A stretch of 64,000 nucleotides of DNA from Quadrisphaera sp. RL12-1S (GTDB taxonomy: Bacteria > Actinomycetota > Actinomycetes > Actinomycetales > Quadrisphaeraceae): NCBI RefSeq assembly GCF_014270065.1, contig NZ_JACNME010000007.1:80300-144299 (forward strand). Reading direction: 5' to 3'. Each line of letters opens with the position of its first letter. Position 1 is the first letter of the stretch. Positions 1 to 8,474 of the stretch are shown in pieces. Made by a program: the position numbers and the translations under genes. The notes beneath the pieces were generated by a model that was given only the letters and a program-made list of their open reading frames with translations, was not told the DNA's origin and ran no database searches.

Positions 1-1329
1 GACCTCCTCGTCCAGGTGCTTGGGCAGCAGGTGGACGGCGGTGGAGTACTCCTCGGGCTTGGTGAACAGCTCGATCTGGGCGATCGTCTGGTCCGAGAAG
101 GAGTTCGACATGACGAACGAGGGGTGCCCGGTCGCGTTGCCGAGGTTCAGCAGGCGCCCCTCCGACAGCACGATGACCGAGTGGCCGTCGGGGAAGACCC
201 ACTCGTGGACCTGCGGCTTGATCTCCTGGCGCGTGACGCCCGGGATCCGCGCGAGGCCCGCCATGTCGATCTCGTTGTCGAAGTGGCCGACGTTGCCGAC
301 CACGGCCTTGTCGCGCAGCTTGGACAGGTGCTCGGCCGTCACCACGTCCTTGCAGCCGGTGGCCGTGATGACGAAGTGCGCCTCGTCGAGCACATCCTCC
401 AGGCGCACCACCTGGTAGCCGTCCATCGCGGCCTGCAGCGCGCAGATCGGGTCGGCCTCGGTGACGAGCACGCGGGCGCCCTGGCCGCGCAGCGACTCCG
501 CGGAGCCCTTGCCGACGTCGCCGTAGCCGCAGACCACGGCCGTCTTGCCGCCGATGAGGACGTCGGTGGCGCGGTTGATGCCGTCCACCAGCGAGTGGCG
601 CACCCCGTAGGTGTTGTCGAACTTGCTCTTGGTGACGGCGTCGTTGACGTTCATCGCCGGGAAGAGCAGGGTGCCCGCGCGCTGCATCTCGTAGAGGCGG
701 TGCACGCCGGTGGTGGTCTCCTCGGTGACGCCGCGGATGCCGGGCGCCATGCGCGTGAAGCGCGAGCCGTCGGAGGCGACGGAGCGGCGCAGCACCTCGA
801 GGATGACGCGGTACTCCTCGTTGTCGTCGTCCGTGGGCTGCGGCACGGCGCCGGCCGCCTCGAACTCGACGCCCTTGTGGACGAGGAGGGTGGCGTCTCC
901 GCCGTCGTCGAGGATCATGTTGGGGCCGTCGTGCCCCTCCCAGCGGAAGATCTCGTCGGTGCACTCCCAGTACTCCGCGAGGGTCTCGCCCTTCCAGGCG
1001 AACACCGGCACGCCCTTCGGGTCGGCGGGGGTGCCGCCGTGCTCGGGGAGGCCGACGACGACGGCCGCCGCGGCGGCGTCGTCCGTGGAGAAGATGTTGC
1101 AGCTGGCCCAGCGGACCTCGGCGCCGATCGCCACCAGGGTCTCGATGAGCACGGCCGTCTGCACGGTCATGTGGATGGATCCGGCGATGCGCGCCCCGGC
1201 CAGCGGCTTCGAGGCGGAGTAGCGCTCGCGCAGGGCCATGAGGCCCGGCATCTCGTGCTCGGCGAGGCGGATCTGGTGGCGGCCGGCCTCGGCCAGGGAG
1301 AGGTCGCGGACGCGGTGCTGCACAGTCAC
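1..1329 (-). CDS. ahcY: Adenosylhomocysteinase, C-terminus beyond window
   Basis: S-adenosylhomocysteine hydrolase splits SAH into adenosine and homocysteine in the cytosol, relieving product inhibition of methyltransferases. Reading the minus strand from the GTG at 1329 gives 443 uninterrupted codons to the window edge. The family is usually about 480 residues, so roughly the last 40 are outside. Visible hallmarks are [17 protein letters not shown] near the N-terminus, the NAD-binding loop [16 protein letters not shown], and [17 protein letters not shown] near the edge. The GTG is preceded by GGAG six bases upstream; a second in-frame GTG at 1323 is possible. The gene heads away from the divergent chemoreceptor. 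Identification is secure; only the true end is unseen. Confidence 0.96.
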   Translation of the reverse strand, partial: MTVQHRVRDLSLAEAGRHQIRLAEHEMPGLMALRERYSASKPLAGARIAGSIHMTVQTAVLIETLVAIGAEVRWASCNIFSTDDAAAAAVVVGLPEHGGTPADPKGVPVFAWKGETLAEYWECTDEIFRWEGHDGPNMILDDGGDATLLVHKGVEFEAAGAVPQPTDDDNEEYRVILEVLRRSVASDGSRFTRMAPGIRGVTEETTTGVHRLYEMQRAGTLLFPAMNVNDAVTKSKFDNTYGVRHSLVDGINRATDVLIGGKTAVVCGYGDVGKGSAESLRGQGARVLVTEADPICALQAAMDGYQVVRLEDVLDEAHFVITATGCKDVVTAEHLSKLRDKAVVGNVGHFDNEIDMAGLARIPGVTRQEIKPQVHEWVFPDGHSVIVLSEGRLLNLGNATGHPSFVMSNSFSDQTIAQIELFTKPEEYSTAVHLLPKHLDEEV

Positions 1330-1576
1330 AGGGGTCTCCAGAGGGTCGGGTGAGCGACGGTGGCCGCAGCACCTGGGGGCGGCGGCCGTGTCGATGACCT
1401 GCCGGCGCGGCCCCTCTGGGCCTCGGTCAGCACCGACGCCGGACCACTCCATGCTACGCCCGAGATCGCGGACGCGCCGAGGGTCCGACGCTCAAGGGGG
1501 CCGCAGCGGGTGCCGATCTCCGCGGTGAGGTCCACTGCCGGGCCTCTCGCAGCGACGCACGCCACCAGGGGGTCCC
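1330..1576. other. Divergent intergenic region, ahcY / chemoreceptor
   Basis: A 247-bp gap between divergent starts. It should carry promoters for both genes. A TAGCAT hexamer on the minus strand near 1452-1457 could be an ahcY -10 box, but no matching -35 is clear. I compared it with the SAH riboswitch pattern and found no convincing match. Confidence 0.4.
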
Positions 1577-3172
1577 GTGACGACCGCTCCTCCCGCCCGC
1601 CGCCTCTCCGACGCGCCGCTGGCCGTCAAGCTCGGCGCGTCCCTCGCCGTGCTCGGCCTGGTCAGCACCGGCCTGACGATCCTCGCCGTGGACCGGCTGC
1701 ACGCGCTCGAGCGGGGCCAGCAGCACCTGTACTCCGAGACCGTCGTGCCGATGAGCCGCCTCAACGACCTGCAGCGCGCCTACCAGGGCGACCGGGCCAG
1801 GTACGCCTCCTACGGCCTGCTCGACGCGGGCCGCCGCAAGGACCTCACCGCGGAGCTGGCCGAGCGCAGGACGAAGCTCGACTCCACGCTGAGCGCCTAC
1901 CAGGAGGTCGCGGACGACCCGGCGAGCGCGAAGAAGCTCGGCGACGACCTCGCCGCCTACTACGCCGTCGCCACCGGACAGCTGGTCCCCGCGGCCGACG
2001 CCGGCAGGCTCGCGGACGTCGGCACCGTGGTCACGGGCCCGCTGCAGGACGCCGTGGACGTGGTGATGGACGACATCCAGGCGGAGGCCGACGGCACCCG
2101 GGACCGCGCCGCCGCCGTGAACGCCCAGGGCGCCGCGACGGCCGCGCGCGCCGAGCTGGTCATGTGGCTCGCGCTCGTGCTCGGCGTGCTCACCGCCGGG
2201 GCGGTCGCCCTCGTCGTGGTCCGGCGGGTGCTCCGCACCGTGAGGGCCGTGCGCGCCTCGGTGGAGGCGCTGGCCTCCGGTGACCTCACCGCCGCGCCGG
2301 CCGTGACCAGCCGCGACGAGCTGGGGGCGACCGCCGAGGCGCTGGGACGGGCCATGACCTCGCTGCGCACCGTCATGGGGTCCGTGGTCAGCTCGGCGGA
2401 CGCCGTGGCCGCGGCGTCCGCCGAGCTCTCGACGACGACGACGCGGGTCGGCGCCTCGGCCGACGAGACGAGCGTCCAGTCCGGCGTGGTCAGCGGCGCC
2501 GCCACCGAGGTGGCCGGCAGCGTGCAGACCGTGGCGGCCGGTGCGGAGGAGATGGGCGCGGCCATCCGGGAGATCGCCAGGTCCACGTCCGAGGCGACGC
2601 AGGTGGCCTCGACGGCCGTGCGCGCCGCGAGCGCCGCGAACGACACGGTGCTGCGCCTGGGCGCCTCGAGCCGGGAGATCGGCGACGTCGTCAAGGTCAT
2701 CACCTCCATCGCCGAGCAGACCAACCTGCTGGCCCTCAACGCGACCATCGAGGCCGCCCGCGCCGGAGAGGCCGGCAAGGGCTTCGCGGTGGTGGCCACG
2801 GAGGTCAAGGAGCTCGCGCAGGGCACGGCCCGGGCCACGGAGGACATCGTGCGGCGGGTGGAGGCCATCCAGCAGGACTCCTCCGGCGCCGCCGAGGCGA
2901 TCGCCGGGATCGCCGGCGTCATCGAGCGGATCTCCGGCTACCAGACCGCCATCGCCTCGGCGGTCGAGGAGCAGACCGCCACCACCCAGGAGATGTCCCG
3001 GGCCGTGGCGGAGGCCGCCGGCGGCACCGACCAGATCGCCGCCAACATCGCCGGGGTCACCCGCGCGGCGTCCGCGACCAGCTCGGCGCTGGCGCACACG
3101 GGCACGGCCGTGGAGGAGCTCGCCCGGAGGGCGTCCGACCTGCGCACCGACGTGGCCGTCTTCCGCTTCTGA
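1577..3172 (+). CDS. Methyl-accepting chemotaxis protein
   Basis: Membrane chemoreceptor that would signal to a CheA/CheW complex. The 531-residue protein has a short N-terminal tail, TM1 at about 16-38, a helical periplasmic or extracellular sensor of about 150 residues, TM2 at about 193-215, a HAMP linker, and a cytoplasmic coiled-coil signalling domain. The conserved hairpin tip [20 protein letters not shown] begins near residue 378, followed by [21 protein letters not shown] stretch precedes the GTG start. The sensor is a four-helix-type domain without recognisable ligand residues, so the stimulus is unknown. No che genes are nearby, so this looks like an orphan receptor. Confidence 0.93.
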   Translation: MTTAPPARRLSDAPLAVKLGASLAVLGLVSTGLTILAVDRLHALERGQQHLYSETVVPMSRLNDLQRAYQGDRARYASYGLLDAGRRKDLTAELAERRTKLDSTLSAYQEVADDPASAKKLGDDLAAYYAVATGQLVPAADAGRLADVGTVVTGPLQDAVDVVMDDIQAEADGTRDRAAAVNAQGAATAARAELVMWLALVLGVLTAGAVALVVVRRVLRTVRAVRASVEALASGDLTAAPAVTSRDELGATAEALGRAMTSLRTVMGSVVSSADAVAAASAELSTTTTRVGASADETSVQSGVVSGAATEVAGSVQTVAAGAEEMGAAIREIARSTSEATQVASTAVRAASAANDTVLRLGASSREIGDVVKVITSIAEQTNLLALNATIEAARAGEAGKGFAVVATEVKELAQGTARATEDIVRRVEAIQQDSSGAAEAIAGIAGVIERISGYQTAIASAVEEQTATTQEMSRAVAEAAGGTDQIAANIAGVTRAASATSSALAHTGTAVEELARRASDLRTDVAVFRF

Positions 3173-3209
3173 CAGCCCTCCCCCGTGCGGCCGCGGCCTG
3201 CGCGGCGCC

Positions 3210-4337
3210 CTACCGCAGGGCGTCGCGCAGGTCGGCCACGTGCGGGCTGGAGCCGGGGTCGGTGCCCGACCCCAGCGCCAGGTAGGTGGCGGCGAAGTCC
3301 GTGCGGGCGATGAGCAGCCCGAGCCGCTGGAGCGGCGTCTCCCCCTGCACCGACACCTGGGAGACGCGCACCCCGGCGCGCTCGGCGATGGCGACGACGG
3401 CGGAGCTGGCGGGCGCCTCCATCTCGCGCAGCAGCATGAGCCGCAGCTTGGGGCCGCCCGGGCCGTCGAGGAACGGGTCCGCGAAGACGTCGTCAGCGGT
3501 GGTGGCGAACGGGCCGCCGAAGGTGGCGACCACGTCGCCGGCGTCGTCGGGGAGGGTCCCGGCCAGCGCCGGGACGCGCGCGGAGCGGGCGAGCACGGTG
3601 GCGGCGCGGCGCGCGGCCACGGCGGACACGGGCCCGTCGCCGAGCACCACCGGCACCGAGCCGTCCAGCTCGACCGCGAGGGTCTTGGCGGGGTTGACGA
3701 AGGTGTCCGAGGACGGGCGGTCCTCGCGGGCCTCCTCGTCGAGGACGTCGGCGAGGGCCGCGAGCTCGGACGGGCCGGCGGCCAGGAGCCCCAGCCGGTC
3801 GAAGGCCAGCAGCACCGGCGTCAGCAGCGACCACAGCGCCGTGCGCGTGGTGGGCACCGCGACGGCGTCGCGCCCCGGTGAGGGGGTCTCCACGTGCAGG
3901 CCGCGCACCTGCTGGCTGACGCGGGCGAGCGCCGAGCCCTCGCGGGAGACGGTGAGCACGCGCGCCCCTCGTCGTCCTGCCTCGGCGACCACGGGGATCG
4001 CCGGGCTCTGGGACCCGGACAGCGAGACGGACACCACCATGTCCAGCGGGCCCACCCATCCGGGCAGCACGTCACCGGTGCGGGAGATCACCGGCACCGG
4101 TGACGCGGCTCCGGCGAGGGCGGTGACGGCGTCCGCCACCACCTCCGAGCCGCCGCGGGCCGCCACGAGGACGGCGCGCGGTCGGTCGGAGGGGTCGAGC
4201 CGCGCGATGCCCGACTCGAGGGCGTGGTCGGTGGCGCGGCGCACCTGCGCGCCGGCGCCGGCCAGGGCACGGAGCACGCCGAGCGGATCTCCGGCCTCGA
4301 GGCCGGCGGGGTCGTCGAGGAGGGCTTCGTCGATCAT
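3210..4337 (-). CDS. SIS-domain protein, phosphosugar isomerase-like
   Basis: A 375-residue protein with two sugar-isomerase folds in tandem, resembling the bifunctional phosphoglucose/phosphomannose isomerase family and the actinobacterial TobH-type protein. The first SIS domain includes AVLVAARGGSEVVADAV and MVVSVSLSGSQSPAIPVVAEA, the Ser-rich phosphosugar-binding loop. The second half (about 195-375) has the paired fold with ALGSGTDPGSSPHVADL at the end. It lies directly downstream of manB and the Trm112-like gene on the same strand, an arrangement conserved in actinobacteria that suggests a role in mannose-6-phosphate / GDP-mannose supply. Activity cannot be confirmed by reading; some family members may be non-catalytic. 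Confidence 0.82.
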   Translation of the reverse strand: MIDEALLDDPAGLEAGDPLGVLRALAGAGAQVRRATDHALESGIARLDPSDRPRAVLVAARGGSEVVADAVTALAGAASPVPVISRTGDVLPGWVGPLDMVVSVSLSGSQSPAIPVVAEAGRRGARVLTVSREGSALARVSQQVRGLHVETPSPGRDAVAVPTTRTALWSLLTPVLLAFDRLGLLAAGPSELAALADVLDEEAREDRPSSDTFVNPAKTLAVELDGSVPVVLGDGPVSAVAARRAATVLARSARVPALAGTLPDDAGDVVATFGGPFATTADDVFADPFLDGPGGPKLRLMLLREMEAPASSAVVAIAERAGVRVSQVSVQGETPLQRLGLLIARTDFAATYLALGSGTDPGSSPHVADLRDALR

Positions 4338-4388
4338 CGCGGGCTCCCGGGGGAAGGTGCGGGTCTGGTCAGGGCGCGCTGGGCGCGG

Positions 4389-4598
4389 TCAGCTCAGGGG
4401 CACGGCGTCGTCGGCCAAGAGCACCGGCACGCCGTCGATGACCGGGTAGGCCACGCGGTGCCCCGCGTCGGTGCACGCCAGCCCCTCGACCTCGTCGGCG
4501 AGCGCGACGTCGCGCAGCTCGGCCCCGTCGACCGGGCAGCGCAGGAGCGAGCGGACCCACGCCTCGCGCCACGGCTCGCCACCGGCGGTCGCGGCCAT
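4389..4598 (-). CDS. Trm112-family small zinc-ribbon-like protein
   Basis: A 69-residue protein of the Trm112 / UPF0434 family. Visible features are LLRCPVDGAEL, a single CTDAGHRVAYPVIDGVPVLL stretch, and no complete four-Cys set, as is common in actinobacterial members. The ATG at 4598 overlaps the manB stop (TGATG), so translation is probably coupled to manB. Family members are activating partners of methyltransferases in eukaryotes and archaea; the bacterial role is unsettled. Its fixed position between manB and the SIS gene is typical of actinobacteria. Confidence 0.85.
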   Translation of the reverse strand: MAATAGGEPWREAWVRSLLRCPVDGAELRDVALADEVEGLACTDAGHRVAYPVIDGVPVLLADDAVPLS

Positions 4599-6031
4599 CA
4601 GGCGACCCCGCCGCGGACCTGGGCCAGCACCTCGTCGCGCACGCGCTCCATGGTGGCGGTGTCCGCGCCCTCGGCGTTGAGGCGCAGCAGCGGCTCGGTG
4701 TTGGAGGGGCGCAGGTTGAACCACCACATCGGGCTCTCCCCCTCGGGCGAGGAGATGGTCAGGCCGTCCATGGTGTCGACGACGCCGCCGCGGGCCTCCC
4801 AGGTCGCGCGCACGGCCGCCGTGGTCCCGGCCACGTCGGTGACGGTGGAGTTGACCTCGCCGCTGGCGGTGTACGGGTCGTAGTCGGCGACCAGCGCCGA
4901 CAGCGCGCCGGGCTGCTCGCCGAGGGCGGCGAGCACGTGCATCGCGGCGAGCATGCCGGTGTCGGCGCCCCAGAAGTCCGTGAAGTAGAAGTGCGCGGAG
5001 TGCTCCCCGCCGAAGACGGCTCCGGTGCGGGCCATCTCGGCCTTGATGAAGGAGTGGCCGACGCGGGTGCGCACCGGGACGCCACCGGCGGCGGTGATCT
5101 GCTCCGGCACGGCGCGCGAGCAGATGAGGTTGTGGAGCACGGTGGCGCCCGGGTGCTTGGCCAGCTCGCGCAGGGCGACCATCGCGGTGACGGCGGACGG
5201 GCTCACCGGCTCGCCGCGCTCGTCGACCACGAAGACGCGGTCGGCGTCGCCGTCGAAGGCGAGGCCGATGTCGGCGCCGTGCTCCACGACGGCCCGCTGC
5301 AGGTCGACGAGGTTGGCGGGCTCGAGCGGGTTCGCCTCGTGGTTCGGGAAGGTGCCGTCCAGCTCGAAGTACATCGGGACGACGTCGAGCGGGAGCGCGG
5401 GCAGCCCGGCCTCCGTGCCGAGCACGGCGGGGGCGGTCAGGCCCGCCATGCCGTTGCCGGCGTCGACGACCACCTTCAGCGGGCGGGAGCCCGACAGGTC
5501 CACCAGGGAGCGCAGGTGCGCGGCGTACTCGGCGAGCAGCGCGCGGTCGCTGCGGGAGCCGGGGGCTGCCGCGGGCGGCAGCTCCCCGGAGTCGAGGTAC
5601 TGCTGGGCCAGCGTCCGCACGTCGTCCAGGCCGGTGCCGGTGCCGACGGGCTTGGCGCCGGCGAAGCACATCTTGATGCCGTTGTAGGCGGCCGGGTTGT
5701 GGCTGGCGGTGAACATCGCCCCGGGGGCGTCGAGGTGGCCCGAGGCGAAGTACAGGCCGTCGGTGGAGCACAGGCCGATGACGAGCACGTCGCCGCCGCG
5801 GTCGGTGACGCCGCGCGCGAAGGCGTCGACGAGGAGCGGGCTGGTCGGGCGCATGTCGTGCCCGATGACGAGGGTCCCACCGGGGCGGCCGGCGCGACCG
5901 GCGACTCCGAGGACGTCGGCGGCGGCAGCTCCGAGGGCGTGGGCCACCGTCTCGTCGAGCTGCTCGGGGGCGAGGCCCCGGACGTCGTACGCCTTGACGA
6001 TGGTGGCCAGGTCGATCCGCTGGGTCGGCAC
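4598..6031 (-). CDS. manB: Phosphomannomutase/phosphoglucomutase
   Basis: Interconverts mannose-6-phosphate and mannose-1-phosphate, the step before GDP-mannose, and often glucose phosphates too. The 477-residue protein has the four-domain alpha-D-phosphohexomutase layout: the active-site phosphoserine loop TASHNP at 108-113 (Ser110), the metal-binding loop DGDADR near residue 260, the sugar-binding GGEHSAHFYF, and a C-terminal phosphate-binding region containing NLRPSNTEPLLR. Length is normal. It leads the minus-strand unit manB - Trm112-like - SIS. The product feeds mannosylation and, in this window, the two GDP-mannose dehydratases at 20.9-22.9 kb. Confidence 0.95.
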   Translation of the reverse strand: MPTQRIDLATIVKAYDVRGLAPEQLDETVAHALGAAAADVLGVAGRAGRPGGTLVIGHDMRPTSPLLVDAFARGVTDRGGDVLVIGLCSTDGLYFASGHLDAPGAMFTASHNPAAYNGIKMCFAGAKPVGTGTGLDDVRTLAQQYLDSGELPPAAAPGSRSDRALLAEYAAHLRSLVDLSGSRPLKVVVDAGNGMAGLTAPAVLGTEAGLPALPLDVVPMYFELDGTFPNHEANPLEPANLVDLQRAVVEHGADIGLAFDGDADRVFVVDERGEPVSPSAVTAMVALRELAKHPGATVLHNLICSRAVPEQITAAGGVPVRTRVGHSFIKAEMARTGAVFGGEHSAHFYFTDFWGADTGMLAAMHVLAALGEQPGALSALVADYDPYTASGEVNSTVTDVAGTTAAVRATWEARGGVVDTMDGLTISSPEGESPMWWFNLRPSNTEPLLRLNAEGADTATMERVRDEVLAQVRGGVA

Positions 6032-6201
6032 GACCAGGAAGCGTAGCCACGACCCCGCCCCACTCGTCAGGTCGACCGCACCCGGGTGGGCCCACCGAAC
6101 CCCTCAGGGAGCAGTCCGCTGAGCCGATGGGATGACTGCCGCAGCGCGAGCACCCGCGCTGACCAGCGGCGCACCCTGGCACTTCCCCGCCGAGGAGGAC
6201 C

Positions 6202-6522
6202 GTGGTCCACACCACCACCACCCTGCCGTCCACCCCGACCATCGCCGCCGCGGGCGGCAGCCCGGCGGGACCGGCCGGTGCTCCGCGCCGCCGTCGCCGC
6301 GCAGGCGCCACCGCCGCGCCGCTGGGGTCGCTGCTGCAGGCCACGTCCGCACGCCCCGCGTGCCCGGCGTGCGGCGCCGACCAGCTCACGGTGCTCTCGA
6401 TGACGCTGACCGACGGCACCGCCGTCCGCTTCAGCTCCTGCCGCGGCTGCGAGCACCGCCAGTGGGACGCGCAGGACACCACGCTGACCATCACCGAGGT
6501 GCTGGAGCGCAGCCGGGGCTGA
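6202..6522 (+). CDS. Small CxxC zinc-ribbon protein, unknown function
   Basis: A 106-residue protein. The first 50 residues are Ala/Pro/Thr-rich with an RRRRR patch; the rest carries two CxxC pairs (C54/C57 in CPACG and C80/C83 in CRGC) spaced 22 residues apart, a layout consistent with one zinc ribbon. The GTG start is set by a strong GAGGAGG six bases upstream. It is divergent from manB and convergent with the DUF3499 gene, separated from it by a perfect hairpin. No pathway can be assigned; nucleic-acid or protein binding is plausible. Confidence 0.7.
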   Translation: MVHTTTTLPSTPTIAAAGGSPAGPAGAPRRRRRAGATAAPLGSLLQATSARPACPACGADQLTVLSMTLTDGTAVRFSSCRGCEHRQWDAQDTTLTITEVLERSRG

Positions 6523-6569
6523 CGCGTTCGTCAGTCCCGCAGCCCCGCAGCGCCCCACGGCCCCGCAGC

Positions 6570-6607
6570 GCTGAGCCCCGTCGAGCACGCGCTCGACGGG
6601 GCTCAGC
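6570..6607. terminator. Bidirectional hairpin terminator
   Basis: A perfect 17-bp inverted repeat (6570-6586 with 6591-6607) around a 4-base loop, sitting between two convergent genes. The stem begins GCTGAGCCCCG. There is no T-run of note, as is common in high-GC actinobacteria. Confidence 0.85.
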
Positions 6608-6628
6608 CGCGTCAGGGGGTCCCGAGGA

Positions 6629-6997
6629 TCAGTCCCGCAGCACCCGCAGGTGCCCGCGGCGGCCCGGGCCGCTCCCGGCGGGGGTGCCGACCGCGACAGG
6701 CTCGCGCGCCGGCACCGGCTCGGGGGCCGGGCGGGCGGCCTCGCGGACCGCGTCCGCGAGCGCCAGCAGGTCGTCGTGGCTCTGCCGGTGCTCGTACGCC
6801 TCCGGCTGGAGCCGGACGACCTCCCACCCGCGGGGAGCGGTGAGCCGCTCGGCGTGGGCCGAGCACAGGTCGTAGCAGTGGGGCTCCGCGGACAGCGCGA
6901 GCGGCCCCAGCACGGCCGTGGAGTCGGCGTACACGTACGTGAGGGTGGCGATCGCGGGAGCTCCGCACCCTGTCCTGCTGCACCGTCGCGACGCCAT
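6629..6997 (-). CDS. DUF3499 family protein
   Basis: A 122-residue protein of an actinobacterial family of unknown function. It begins MASRRCSRTGCGAPAIATLTY and has four cysteines (C6, C11, C41, C45) arranged like a small zinc site, then a variable Pro/Arg-rich tail. The ATG at 6997 follows a TACCGT box by six bases, so the transcript is probably leaderless. The longer upstream reading lacks family similarity. In other actinobacteria this gene also lies near manB and whiB, and that synteny supports the call. Confidence 0.85.
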   Translation of the reverse strand: MASRRCSRTGCGAPAIATLTYVYADSTAVLGPLALSAEPHCYDLCSAHAERLTAPRGWEVVRLQPEAYEHRQSHDDLLALADAVREAARPAPEPVPAREPVAVGTPAGSGPGRRGHLRVLRD

Positions 6998-7003
6998 GTC
7001 CAG

Positions 7004-7009
7004 ACGGTA
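7004..7009 (-). promoter_or_regulatory. -10 box TACCGT for leaderless DUF3499 gene
   Basis: On the minus strand TACCGT is followed by six bases and then the ATG at 6997, which places the expected transcription start at or next to the start codon. Confidence 0.6.
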
Positions 7010-7104
7010 CTCCTGCCCGCTCCCCCGGACGGGCATTCGCCGCGACTCGCCGTGTTCGGGTCGTCACGATCCCGGGCGCGTCGCCGCACCCCGGGGTCTC
7101 TGTC

Positions 7105-7110
7105 TAGGGT
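7105..7110 (+). promoter_or_regulatory. -10 box TAGGGT for leaderless zincin-like gene
   Basis: TAGGGT followed by CGGGTG and then GTG at 7117. The six-base spacing matches other leaderless starts in this window and favours 7117 over the GTG at 7114. Confidence 0.6.
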
Positions 7111-7116
7111 CGGGTG

Positions 7117-7554
7117 GTGCCCAGCGCCCGCGGAGTCCGACGCCGCCGCCGCGACCGCCACGGCCGCGGGCTGCGCGGTCCCCTCATGCCGCCGGAGCTG
7201 CCCGGCACCCGCACCCGCGCCGAGCGCTTCGACGACGTCGTCCTGGACGCGGTCGAGCGCCTGGAGCGCCGGTGGGCCGAGCCGATGGCCGCCATCGAGT
7301 TCGCGGTGGAGGACGTGCCACCCGGTGACTCCGCCGCCTGGGAGCGCCCCGAGGTGGCGCTGGGCCGGTTCTTCCCGGCCACCCGCACGCAGCGGGCGCG
7401 GATCGTGCTGTACCGCCGTCCGCTGGAGACGCGCGGCACGGACGAGGCCGACCTCGCCGCCCTCGTCCACGAGGTGGTGGTGGAGCAGGTGGCCGCCGCC
7501 ACGGGCATGACCCCGGAGCAGGTCGACCCCCGCTACCGCCCCGACGACGACTGA
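7117..7554 (+). CDS. Metallopeptidase (zincin) family protein, degenerate site
   Basis: A 145-residue member of the small zincin-like family (Zincin_1 / DUF1025) common in actinobacteria. After an Arg-rich start come RFDDVVLDAVERLERRW, VEDVP and the region that should hold HExxH. Here it reads LVHEVVVEQVAAATGM, so the second histidine is replaced and a normal zinc site cannot form. Its stop overlaps the ATG of the next gene (TGATG), suggesting coupling. It may have kept the fold for a non-catalytic role. Several actinobacterial relatives show the same change as I recall them, so this is probably not a sequencing error. Confidence 0.78.
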   Translation: MPSARGVRRRRRDRHGRGLRGPLMPPELPGTRTRAERFDDVVLDAVERLERRWAEPMAAIEFAVEDVPPGDSAAWERPEVALGRFFPATRTQRARIVLYRRPLETRGTDEADLAALVHEVVVEQVAAATGMTPEQVDPRYRPDDD

Positions 7555-8474
7555 TGCTCGCGCCGCTGACGCCCGCCACCGCCGCGGCGACGTGGACGCT
7601 CGACCCGGCGGCCGTGGCCCTGGCGCTGCTGCTGGCGGCCGGGCAGCTGTGGCTGGTGCGCCGCGCGCGGCGCCGGGGCCACCGCTGGCCGTGGTGGCGC
7701 ACCGCGGTGGGCGCCGTGGCGGGCCCGGGGGCGCTGGTGCTGGCCAGCTGCTCGTTCCTCGCCGTCTACCGCGCGGTGGCGTTCTGGCCGGGGGCGCTGG
7801 CCAGCGCGGTGCTGCTCGTCGTCGTCCCCGCGGGGCTGGCGCTGGGCGACCCGCTGAGGCTGCTGCGCCTGGCGGGCGTGCCCCGGACCGCCCCGGACGA
7901 CGACGCGGGCCGCGTGCCGCGGGGGCGGCTGCGGCGCCTGCTGGGCGGGGCGCTGGCCGTGCCCGTGGTGGGCGCGCTGGCGGGTGTGGCGCTGCAGCTG
8001 GCCCTGTTCCTGAGCCCCTGGTGGGCGGCGACGCTGCGCTCCGGGGCCGTCCGCTCCGTCACGGGACTGGCCCTGGTGGCGGTGGGGACGCTGTTCGCCG
8101 TGCCGGTGTTCGGGGCTGACGAGGGCGCCGCCGGTGAGACCGCCGGCGCCGCGGGGCTGCGGGTGCTGCTCGCCTTCGTCGACGCGCTGGTCGACGCGGT
8201 GCCGGGCCTCGTGGTGGGCGTGAGCGGCGCGGCGGTCGCCGGGGGGTGGTACGCCGCCCACCGGTCGCCCGGAGCGATGCCGGCCGACCAGGACCAGCTG
8301 CTCGGCGGCACGCTCCTGGTGGTGGTGGCCGAGGTGGTGGCGGCGCCGCTGCTGCTGCACGCCTGCCGACGCTGGGCCCGTGCCGACGCGGCGCAGGCGG
8401 CCCGGGAGGACGCCCTGCTCGACGTCCTCGAGCGCGGCGACGCCGCCCAGCGGCCGCCGCTCAGGGACCGCTGA
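7554..8474 (+). CDS. CtaG-like cytochrome oxidase assembly membrane protein
   Basis: A 306-residue polytopic membrane protein with about seven hydrophobic segments. It resembles the caa3-type CtaG family: ADQDQLLGG followed by a hydrophobic helix, then RRWARADAAQAAREDALLD, matches the family's DQ..(A)G and RW.R.D..AAR.D end. The usual His-rich helices are weakly kept, so it is a divergent member. In this family the protein helps copper loading or assembly of the terminal oxidase. No oxidase genes are nearby, so the role is uncertain. Its last 14 bases overlap the 3' end of the convergent DUF5719 gene. Confidence 0.62.
   Translation: MLAPLTPATAAATWTLDPAAVALALLLAAGQLWLVRRARRRGHRWPWWRTAVGAVAGPGALVLASCSFLAVYRAVAFWPGALASAVLLVVVPAGLALGDPLRLLRLAGVPRTAPDDDAGRVPRGRLRRLLGGALAVPVVGALAGVALQLALFLSPWWAATLRSGAVRSVTGLALVAVGTLFAVPVFGADEGAAGETAGAAGLRVLLAFVDALVDAVPGLVVGVSGAAVAGGWYAAHRSPGAMPADQDQLLGGTLLVVVAEVVAAPLLLHACRRWARADAAQAAREDALLDVLERGDAAQRPPLRDR

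Noticed and set aside
1330-1576. Possible SAH riboswitch upstream of ahcY
   Set aside because: I looked for the conserved SAH-aptamer blocks on the minus strand and found only scattered GC-rich matches without the expected pairing.
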